In this document: piece after piece, positions 48,701 through 60,700 of the stretch
Layout: each line of letters opens with the position of its first letter
Numbering within the stretch: position 1 is the stretch's first letter
Assembly: GCA_947568835.1 (NCBI GenBank)
Contig: OX387606.1
Span: 11,966,001 to 12,030,000, forward strand
From: Protonemura montana
Lineage: Eukaryota; Arthropoda; Insecta; Plecoptera; Nemouridae
Length of the DNA stretch: 64,000 nucleotides
Direction: 5' to 3'
Position numbers and translations under genes: made by a program
Notes under the pieces: generated by a model
Told to the model about the DNA's origin: nothing
Database searches by the model: none
Seen by the model: only the letters and a program-made list of their open reading frames with translations

Positions 48701-51700
48701 ATCTCCGTTCTTATTATGACAAGTACCTATGTGTTTTGAATTCCCCACTTGTTAGGCATGCATGAAGATGTGGCTCCGCTAGTACTTTGACGAATGTCGC
48801 CAACAATTTCTAGAATCCCATTTCTCCCAAACACCAAATCCGAACTGCTACTAGAACAACTTGGTCTTTCTCGATGAGACCGAGGCTTACCCTTGTGGGG
48901 ATCCCTTAAACCAACCTGCGAAGCTAAAATGTGTGTGCCCAGATAGCTCAGCTGGTATAGGTTCGTATCCCGTTATCCCGTATCCCGGTATCCCGTATCC
49001 CGGTTTGGCCGCACATTTATCCAGTATAGTTCCCTTTCCACCCTTCGCTTGCTGGTTTCCTGCAATCTCTCAATGGTTCACAATCATGGTGGAATCATCA
49101 TTTTGTAGCTCACACAATATTAGTTTGGTAGTGATTTGGAGGTGGTATTTTATAGGAATACCATGTTATATGTAATGGTACCGAGACTTTGTAGCTATGT
49201 GTGCAACAAAATTCTCAATGCAAACGGTGGAAATTTATTGTGATGATGAAACGCACTCGCAAATGGAATCTATAGTTCTAAATTGTACGCTGGGACGTGT
49301 GCAGATTCCGATTGTTTAGCTTGCGTACAAATTTGCATCGCCGGTGGCCGAGTTCGAACGCATCCAAAAACGCAACAACGAAATCATGTGTCGCTCTGAG
49401 ATTTCACTGAGTTCACTTGCGCAGTTTATTATTGTAAACAATTGGTAATTACTGTCTATTCAGGAACAGAACCTCAAAAAAACAAAATTGTAAACATTTC
49501 CTTCTTACCTGTTAGCAATTATGGACGAATTTTGTTAAAAGGCTGTGGGTTAGCTGTCTTTTTTGGTGATTTTTATCCTGAATAAACAGTATGTTTTAGT
49601 GCGGTGCCATATTGTTTTACACTAATTTACCTGTACAGACATTTTTTTTAAAGGAAAGAAAAAATGTCAAAATTCTTGAAGTCCAGTAATACCTAGATAA
49701 AGGTACTACGAGAAATAAAATTGGATCACAGATGTGTTGGCCTTGGACCGATTGAGGGACATGAGCGAAATGCAGTCTGATCTAGCGCGATTGAGAACTA
49801 CCACACAAGTACCAAAAAAGTGTATTGATTACGTACCTATAGAGAACACTGGAATGTAATTTCAAATTGTTATCCATTATTACTAAAAATCTAAGTTGCA
49901 AAAAATGGAAACACCCGTAAATTAATTTAGAAAAACGGTCACTATATCTTTAAAAATCTACACTTTTTTCAATATTTACAAACACTGTCGCCAATAAGCG
50001 GCAAGAGATCTACGCAAACAATCAAATAAACGTAACTTATAAATGACTAGTCATTTAGTTCGTTCTAATAATCGATTGCTGTTCACACATTGTTGCAAAC
50101 ACACATGATATTTAGCGGCCGAAAGTAAATGCACATGTCGGACATGTCGACAGCCGATAACCCGAGAACACTGATCAATCGAATCGGATGTAAATACACA
50201 TATCGGTGCATGAACACGATTTAATTAAAGCGACAGATCGGTAATAATAAACCGTATAATCAAATTAATGTACATGTTTTGTAAACGCCATGCATCAATT
50301 GACTGGATCAGTTCTCGACTGCAGCGCGTACCAGAATACGGATAAAACAAAAACGAGCTTTTCATGGAATCTACATTTAATTTACAAACGTTAATTTTCT
50401 CTTTCAGAATGCCATTTTAAAATGTGGTAAAACAAATAGTTTATTAACTAGTATACCTGTATATGCCATAGCACTAATTAAATACTTGGGCATCGCATTT
50501 CATGTTCATAATAAGATACGATATGGTATAATTTGAAACGTGATATTACTCAGATAAATGGGAGTTTATTTTAATTACTCAAATCGTTTGAACATGGCTA
50601 ATTATGTTGATGATTCAGTAGTGATTGGCTACTCATGTAATAGGGGTCTATGAAAAGGTAGAGCCCACCATCCTTCCGTTTCAAATAGCACATCCAAATT
50701 TCGGGCTTTGCTGGTGCTGGTTTGTTTACCCGTTGCATTGCTTAAAAAACACCTATGCTACTTGATGCTTCATGCCTTTATGATGAAGCAGGATGTATGT
50801 TAGAGACTAAAACATGTGTTACCGACGTGTTACCGTAACAAGCCGGGTTAAGATTGATTTGTGGTGTTTAACGACGCACTGTTTTCATAACGGGCCCTGT
50901 GGCACTGGTCTAATGGCGTCGGTGAATGAGTGGATGATGATGATGATGAGGATGATGATAAACCTAACCTAGCCTAGAAGAGAGGAGGGGAAACCTGTTG
51001 CCGGCACGTAGCCTACTCCTGTCGAATAGCACAAAGGGGACCACCGGCTTAACGTCCCTTCCGAATGACGGTACAACGCGAACAGCAGGATTCCAACACA
51101 AATCCATACTGTTGAGAGGTTGATTAGCAAGGCGAATGAAGTTGCTGTACTAACTTTCATCTTTCCAACCACTCTCTCGAACAGAGCTGGTCATCTGTTT
51201 GATGATCACCCATCCAATACCCGACTCAGCGCAGTGTTGCTTAACTTCGGTGATCTAACCAGAACTGGTGTTTCCAACACGCCAAACCGTTCGGTATAAG
51301 CCGGGTTACAGTCGTTAACATTTTATAGGTGTTTGGTTTGGTGTATCGTGTGGACATGGCTAGCAGTAACTGTGCTACGATTGTGATTGGCAATCGTCGA
51401 GCGAATGTAACGTAACGAGCAAAATGTGATCGCTCGCGTAAAAACACCACGGTGTACAAAGCTAAGTACTTGTGCTGGTAATTAGTTAGCACATGGCAGT
51501 AGCACACGTCTCTGATTAAATGGTTTACATTCATTTCACGGTTTCTTGGTGGATTGGTTCCAGAAGTTTGAAGCGTGGTAAAAACCTTTGGTCGGAGCAT
51601 CGAGTTTTTAGGTACAGTAAGAGGGTCAGCGTTAATGTTAGGATTTCTGATCAGCAAAGGAGCCGGCAACACGTGGCAATGAGGGTGTCTTCCGATGGTG

Positions 51701-54700
51701 CTTACAGCCGTCTTTTTTTACAAACCTCTATAATTAAAATAATTAGGACTCAAAATATCTACAGATACAACTAGTCTCAAATGAGAGTAATCTGCGAGAA
51801 ATAACGAAATGGAATTTCTTAACACTCGAAAAGACGGTGACTCCACCTAGAAGCACCCTCAATTTTTTTCGGTAAAGTAGTTGGCGGCTATTTTTTGCGA
51901 AGAAAGTTTAACAGTAGCTATTGGTAGTACGGTTGAACAATCCATGGGTGCTATGCGTAGGGATAGGAGTGATTTCACAGTGGAAAATTAGCGAAAGAAA
52001 TGCTAAAAAGTTATACATTTTTACAGCGTATGGAAAAGCAGTGAACGTATTAACTGTTTATGAAAATTGCACATAATCTTTACCGTTCAGAACAGCATCT
52101 TTGACACAGTTCTTGAACCATCTGCATATATAACTAGGCAAACTGAACAAAAACAAATTATTGTATACCTATATCATTCTTGGCACCAGCGCGAACCACA
52201 TTTCCAATTTTGCAACACACGGTTGCTCCTAGCTAAAAACTTGGATAGTGTAAATCAGTGTACATTACAGTGTACACGTACTCGGTACTGATCGATTAGA
52301 GCGATCGCGTTTTAGAGTTGCAGCTTGTGCTACGACTCATTTAGCTCTTGGACGTGGTCCAGATGCGTTCATCAGATGCCGACTGATTTCATACTACGAC
52401 TTTAAGAAATTGACATTTATTAGATCAAACAATTTAACCATTGTCTAAGATTAGTTTATGTCTTTCCAAGCTCAATTATTTAATTTGTCTGTCACGCAAT
52501 GACAACATCTCATACAAGAATAATTTAAATTTTGTCATTAGTCTCTTTTCTTTAACAAACTGTAAATTATGAATAATTAGTGTCATTGTACATGAAAAGT
52601 CCACATTGGTTTAGTTGATTTGACAGTTAAAACGAGCTAATCAAGACAGTCGTACACGCGATAGTGCATGTCAATATAATTAATTACCTGCACGAGATTT
52701 CCACGCATAGACAGACTCACACCCAGAGATGCAGTATACACAGAACCTTTCTCGGTTGCCAATTTGAAAAAATGAGTCGTTGCATTATATTTTCGTTGCT
52801 TTTGGCTACTGTTCAGCAGTAAAGGTAAAAACACCATGCGGAAACGATTTCAAGCTTTTACTGCCATTAGGATTTATTTACATTTCGTGTCAGAAACAAG
52901 ATATAGCGGCGAGTTTGGTTTGCTTGCTCCGATTGCGTCTGGACATTAAAACCAGGCGTAATAACACTAATTTCGGTTTACAAAAAAAAAAACTTCCGAT
53001 TCGAGCACTTTTGTAATGTAAGTTTCAGACAATTTTTGACGCTAAAACATTTTCTAGTGGCCATGGAAGGTACAGTGTAAGAAGAGTTAATATTTGATTT
53101 ACAGCTGCACTGAAACAAAGTATAGAACGTGATAGAAGCAAGAAAATTACGAATTCTCTGTACATGTTGCACTGCAACGTTATGATCAACATCAAAAGCG
53201 AGAAACTTGCAGTTCTAAGCAACTACTATTTATGAGTGACTGACATATTCTCGAGACGTGCCCCAACAATTGAAACAAATGATAAGCGAGCATTACGACA
53301 TGAACTAGAATTGTTTTCTATTCTTTTCTCTTGTTTTCTCTTCTCGCTGGTTGGAAACTTTTCAAAAATGTCCCCTCGAACAAGATGCTAATCAGAAAAT
53401 TGGCATCTAGATAAGAGAATGCCAGAAATTTGCCAGCAGCGCCTACTGACAACGCTATAGAGTTGTCAACCCGCGCCATGCCGTATTTTGGCAGACAAAT
53501 CAAAACAAGGGCTCCGGGTGGGGGTTGGGTGGGGGTTGGGCGGGGTGGTGCCTATTATAACATGAACGCAATTAGAGTGATGAAAAATGGTATGTGTCTA
53601 GTGCCTATATGTTGACAACGAATTGACATTAAAAGATTTGTTCTAACAAGCGCGTTGCCGCAGTGTTATTTTAGCCGATAGTGAAACGCTCTCGCACGGG
53701 CACCTTGCTTCTTTGTAATTTATTTTTGGTTTGTATAATTACATTTGCTGCGACGCGGACGTTTTTAAAGCTGCCAAGTTCGCACGCGTACAGGCCTATC
53801 TCCAACCAAGCGTATACCTAGGTAAATTCATATTGCAGTACTTGAATGAAGGAAGATTTTCTTAATTTTCTAGTTTTGACTAGACATTTTCATTAACTCC
53901 AATATTGCTCCGCATGGATATTTTTCCAATCATCTTTCACACATGGGCAACAACAAACTGGGATAGCCGAGAGTTTTTTAACCTCCGGAAAATACGCACA
54001 GAGCCCGGAAAAGAGTTTTCCAGTGCCCGGAAAAACGCGCGTGCAATGCACACGAGGCTCGGCCATGGCGCTCGTTCGGTGCCGACTCGCTCAAGTTAAA
54101 ATTAATTGGATTTTAGACGTTTAATTTCCTTTTCAACCCCGGAATGATTTTCGCGTGTGCCAGCTCGTCAAAGCGATTTCATATGAAAATGGGGGTAATT
54201 GAAAAAAAAAGTTAATATCTACTACGTTGGGAGGGGGGGGGGGGGGGGGGGGGGGGGCAGTACAAAAAGCGCGATTTAAAAACGTCTGCTGTAAAACGTA
54301 ACGAGCACGTCAGAGATTTCATTATTTTATGCTTCTTGGTTGAAAAAGATACAAGAAGAAATCCCATAGAGACACCCAGATAAAAGCCCGTCAATGCGCA
54401 CTTCCCCGATGCACGGGAGCATCCCACAGGGACAGCGAAAACCTCTTTTCCGCACATATAAAATTCGAATCTCTATCCCTTTCAGACTTTCACCGGAATA
54501 CGCAACTATGGTCTTAACCTTCCCCTACAAATAGGTATACTTATCACAGATAAGAGTAACTGGCCCTTAATCAGGGCGAGTGCACTGTTTAAATGTCATT
54601 TACCATAAAAAACCTGAAATTCAACCATTGACCTAGCTTTGGAAAGCGGATAATAGAGTAAACTACAGCATATACAGCTGGTTAGTGCTAACTGCACACA

Positions 54701-57700
54701 AGCGAGCTTGGATACGTTACATGCCCGCGTGTGCCATTGGATGTGTATCTTGGCTGAGTATCGCATGGATTCAAAGCCTTGCGTACGGCCGTCCAAGGCC
54801 TCTGGAGTCAAAGAAATACTTCATTAGGGCTCTAGGCTATAATAAACATTATTTTTATAATTATATGCTAGTCACGTGGCTCGGGATATACTATTGAACA
54901 CACGATGCCACCTTGAAAATGTATGAAACGAATGTGTTTCAAACGCGTAGGTACCTAAGTCCTGACTTTCATGAGATGACATGCATCGCACATGGCTTTG
55001 TCTGTACGTACCGTGTGTGGCTCGCCGGCACTATTTTGCTTTTATTGGTATTATAGTAAATTTGGATGAAGCTGGGTACAAGAGTCGAGATTATAATATT
55101 CATTGGGTGGTTGTGGATGTTTTTGGAATGGTCGTATGGGGGGAAAAAAAATCTTCGTGTCATTTTGCACGCGATACAAAAATGGGACGATGCTATTGTC
55201 ATCAAAATAGAAAACGGAAGTCGAAAAGTATATTATTGCCAAAGTATTGTCCTAATGTGCGAAATCTGATTTAAATTGCAAACGCTTGCAATGCGCGGGG
55301 TATTTTATTAAGGAACATTAATGACCTCTCAAAAATTGATGCCATAACGGGGAATCGAACCTCTACCTGTCGCGGGTGTTGCTCTAACCAATTGAGCTAC
55401 TTGGACATGTTATTTTTGAGAGAATTTTAGTGCATTTGATGAGAATGACGGATTCTAATGCTACTAATGTTATTGAACTGTCAACGTGGAAATTTAACGC
55501 CAAAATATATATGCTTTACCGAAAACAAAATTGAGGATAGGTGAAGTCACCGTCGTTGGGAGGCTGAAACCAGTGCGTAAAAACCGGTGCATAGGGTTAA
55601 AATAATACCCCTAAATAATAACATCTTTAGCTGAAGCGTATTCAAGTCATATGTTGTTACATTTCACAACAATTAAGTTATTTCATTTGTGAAAGTCAAT
55701 TAAAAGAAACACAAATAAGAAATAAGTAAGTATATCTCGTTAAGAAATTTTAATATTAATTACAAATGGTTGCAATGTGCAGATTTTTTTATTAGGAACG
55801 CTAATAATCCAATAACCTTTAAAAAATAATTGACCGGGGACTCGAATCCCGATCTCCACCAGTCGCGGGTGTTGCTCTTACCAATTAAGCTCCTTTTGAG
55901 AGGATTTCAGTGCATTTGAGAAGAATGGCGGATCTCCACGGAGTGGAACCATGCGGTTGTGAATACTCACAGTCACTCTGATTCCAGTGACGCTTTACCT
56001 ACTACGTCACATCCATTCACTATCAAGAAACTCTAATTCGAAGTTGGCTACGTATTATGTTGTGAATTTTTATTTAAATTGCAAATACACCCATTTTTGA
56101 GAGGTCGTTAGTGTTCCCAATAATAGTCTTTCTCGTTATTGCGGGTTTTTGCGGTCTCTTTGGCGATTACCTGGAGAAAAACGAACATTTTGTACAACTT
56201 ATGTATCGGCTATTTTTAAAAAGTATAAATGCAAAATAAAACGGCTTGAAAATGGCCAAGAAGGTCAAGCCGTATATTTCAATGCGTAATTACGAAAGAT
56301 GAGAATGTATTACCTGTGCTGTGTGATAGAGGGAAGACACGAACACGGGATGTAATTAAACGTGTTATTATACACTTACCTATTCATTATGTTGAGAAAA
56401 AAAAGACGTGTCATATTTACGAGTTTCGGGATATTTCTGGATTACTACGTACTTGCGAAATGTAGCATGCAGTACACGCGCGCTCTTTTTTTTTCCTGAT
56501 TACTAACGTGTCTAAGTTGGTTCTCTGCACGGATTTAAAATCACGAATCCCCGACTAAAGAATCTTTTGCATGGTAAACGTAGTATTTCGCAAATAATTT
56601 CCGTCAAACGCAAATAAACAGCCCTAAATAGAAATGGAATTACAAAATGGGAATCCGACGAGATCAAATCGTTGTTAATCAGAAAATCACTGGTAGGATT
56701 TGAGGCGAATGACATGAGGCAAGTGGCGGAATTCCTGCGATTTCCGAAATGTGTGAGTGGACAAATAGAATAAGTAGGTTGATACAGCCTCGATAACAAA
56801 ATCACAGTGCAACAAACAAATATATAACACACTAATGAAATATGAAAATAAATAAATAGCAAAAGAATCCAGTGATCAGATCCAAGAAGAAGGGATTTAA
56901 AAAATTAACAACAAATAACAGCCAGAGTTTGTACATTTTAGTTAGGTTGGGGGATCGCAATAATGGCGATAGCAAATTTACTCCAGGGTTTATTACTCTA
57001 CTTTGAAGATCTGGGACCTAGGTGTTTCTTTTAATTTAGGTTTCAATCATGTTTGAAACCTGGCCTTAATGCACAGAAATCATCTCTTCGCTGTACCACT
57101 TCCGTTCATGCTCTGCAGAATTTTCACAGTCAGTTCTCTACGACGCTAAATTGGCTCGACTTGAATATAGGTTGAATAATTACACAAATAATCAGCATAA
57201 TTCATAAATGATCAATTCAAAACCACATGAACAATGCAAAACAGAATTCCAAACATAAACAAGATGATATTATATTTTGCAGCAACCCAATTTAAATGAT
57301 GTTCCTTTTCTGGCTAACATTCAGAAATCATAAACACAATTTTATTGTAGGTACTACGTGGCTTCACTTCGAGCAATTTCCATACAAAAACAAAATAGTG
57401 CAAAAGCATCTCAAACTCGCAACTTTCAGTAGCCGAAAAAACGGCTTGAAAACCTTGCGTAGCCGTCAATAGCTCTTAGCTGCGGGATGCTGTGCTCTCG
57501 TGTGGATGTGGGTGGATGGGTGGGTGGTCGGTAGCTATGCCAACAGTGCCCGCTCTGCCCGGAGATTCACCCGGAAAGCAAATTTTGCCACGCCTGGTAT
57601 GACGACTGCACTGAGGCACCATTTTCTACGTCTTTTTTTTTTTGTAAGTTTATTGGAGTTGAACTATGGTTGTTGAAAATTAGCTCATTTTGCCCATGGA

Positions 57701-60700
57701 GCAGGTGCTAGGAAGATATGTACGCTCGAAGGTGTAAAAAGTTTAAATTTGTGCTTCTCTTGAAATGTTGAATTCAATTGGTATGGCATGGAGTCAAGAT
57801 AGAATTCTATTAAATTAAAAAAAAATGAACTGCATGTTAGTAAAAAATCTACCGACATATTTATTTTGTCATGTTTTCCTGTGCGATAAGAAGACTAATT
57901 TTCAATTCTTGGTGTGATGAAAGCTATTTTGCAATATTGTGAAAGGAAAGCTTGAAGTCAAGTAGCCTCAGTAGAGAAAATCATTGACCTTCGCTGATAA
58001 GCAAATTTAAATGTATATTTTAATGTGTGTAATACAATAATAATAATAATAATAATAATAATTGTATTGTCCAAAGAATCACAAAGATATAGAGACAGTC
58101 AGGATAATTCCTATAGTTTGATATAAAATGTATTTACAAATATTTACATTTTTTGGAAGCAATGTGGAAGCAATGAAAGGTAACGAACATCTCTTACAAA
58201 AGATTTAATATTGTTTTTCGCCACAAGAATGAAATCTTCACCCCCGTGAGATTAGATATACCATCACACGGACGCCCCCCAGGCAAAGCTACCAACGCAT
58301 GATTGATATTTCAGTTATGATTTTAGTGGCGGGCTTTAAAAAAACTTCTAAAATTTGCAAAATATTTTATTTTTATTTTGTTATAATTTTTAGCAAAATT
58401 TGTATAGTAGCTCGAAAAACGAAGGATTGAGGCAAGACTAAAGCTGTAGAGCTGTTCCCGTAAGCAAATGACTTTACAGAAGTCAGCACACAAGTTATTA
58501 TTACCGCCAAGTTGTCATTTCACCATCTAGGTATATACATTGTTTAATTGAAGTTTATATTCTTAAGATTAAGATCTCCTATTAATTGCGCGGTAGAATA
58601 AATTTAAGCCCATCATATGTCTTTTATAGTGAACCATAACACTTCATTTTACGATGCCGTCGTCTTTATGCCTCTCCATCTCAGGAACCGCAGAACGTAA
58701 ATAACCCGCAATTTTTTTGTGACGTCAATTAAAATTTAATTGCATATTTATACCGCCATGTTACTTATTCCTAGCGCAAATTGTTACTTAAAAAAATTGA
58801 CATTTCACGAGCGATCGTCCCTAACATACACAGATTTCTCATTCTGAAACCTTTTCGATTACTCCATATATTTCTGACAAATTATATTCTAGGACAGATC
58901 GATCACAGCGATAGGAGGATAATTTAGGTCACCACAACACTATAGATTGCAGCGATTTTATTTGAGACTAACAATTCAAATATATATATATAGGTTTTTT
59001 GATGTCTATACTTGAGCATGGTATATATTATCGATTCATGGATCAAACTGTTTAGTCCCGGACCCCGGTATAGGATAAGGCAAATTTTAGAAGCTCTGTA
59101 AGGCGATCTAAGCGTCTCCATGGCTAACAAAAGTTGAATCTACCATTGAATCTCATTTGCTTTGAAGTTGGCAACGAAAATAATGACCTTCTGAGAAAAA
59201 TTGGAGTATAGTCAGTCAGACAAAATAAACAACGTACGAGATGTGAATAATGTTTTTTGGGCTTAATAGGTGATCGTTGATGCCAAACATGGAGTTGTAC
59301 ATGGCGTGGAGATACCGACGCTATCCGGTGCTAAATGTACTGAGCATAATTCTTTAAATGGGCGTGAGTGCCTTGCGAGTTAATCTGGCAGCCCGACTTC
59401 TCCATTGAAATGTGTAAGTCAATCAAAAAATCGAAAAATAATTACAAAGACATATGCGCTTAATTTTTATGAACACTCCCACCCTTTCGAAAGTGTGATC
59501 CAATTTAGGGAAGAACCGAAGTCTCCTCCGATTGTCCGATTGGGAACACATTTTTGAGAGGGTTCATGACAAGAATGCCGCCAAAATACACACATACAAT
59601 TTAGGTTCTGTGACATTTGTTTTCTTAAATAAACTTGTGAATCCCGAAGAGAATACAATAAGGAATAACTCATTTTGGCGTTTATAGCTCGAACTTTAAA
59701 GTATACCTGTTGAATGCCGGAAAACTTCCTGCTCTGACACAACACATATTTTTCATTTATAATAGGCATTTACCAACTGCTTTCAGTGGCACTAAAACTG
59801 AAATCGACAAACCAGTAATAAACAGCACGATTTTATTCATGCACGATTTTGCATGAGATTCAAATGTTTGTCGACTATAGTTTTGCCTCATTGATTTGGG
59901 GCAAAAATGTCCTCGAATTGTATTAATTAACCATCGTAAGAAGAAAAGCCGTCAGTGAAATCATAAACATTTTCTTTTAATCAGAAAATTCGGCACATTT
60001 TGCTGTTTTGTTTATTACAGCCCTAAAAAGAAGTGTATGGTGAGGGGGATATGGGGGGGGGGGGGGGGGTCTGAATGCAGCCATCGGCCGGATAGCTGAC
60101 CAGGACTGAGTTTTCAGCTCAAAATTCAATTTATACACAAAAATATAGCCAGTGTACACGCGCTAAGCCCCAGCGCACGTGCACGCGAGAAACGATAGAA
60201 ATTCACTCATGATTTCAAATTGATTCCACGGGCCGATATACCGCTGGGCAATTCCACGTCCCTTACGTGTGTGAAACCAGAGAGAACATTTTCGTTTTCA
60301 ACTCGAATCCATCTGCAAACTTTTATGAAAGGCTGTCGTCATTAATTGTTTATGCACTTTGGCAAGAAAAGCTGAATTTCGGCAACCGTTTGGCTTCGAC
60401 CGCGCGCGCACAAGTCAACGGTATCAAATAACGAACTAAATGTCAATCGTAAACAAAGCTAAAAGAGCGCTGCAGAGGTTCAAAAAGAAGAGAGCACGGT
60501 TTGTATAAAGCATATTTAGTGTTGTTTGACCTAAAATTTAATTCAAATACATTTGGACGCTCGAAATAAAACTGGAAAGAAGCAAATGGTCAACTCACGA
60601 TTGTGAATCCTGTCGGCAAAGAAGTTCGACAAGAACACATGGTTCGGGAAGAAAAGTTGGCAACAGGACGGCGTACCAGTTCGATTCCAGGCGCAAGGAA

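Noticed and set aside
48937-48972. Functional tRNA gene
   Set aside because: The A box runs straight into the B box with no room for an anticodon stem-loop.
51180-51290. Functional 5S rRNA gene
   Set aside because: Only part of 5S is recognisable, with substitutions and an unrelated body attached.
54212-54457. Proline-run peptide frames through poly(G) tracts
   Set aside because: The PPPP stretches are translations of C homopolymers on the minus strand. The same applies near 15367, 19915 and 60053.
55330-55407. Functional tRNA gene on the minus strand
   Set aside because: Pol III boxes are present but the arms do not pair properly, and the same body occurs at base 1 and at 55757. It is a SINE.
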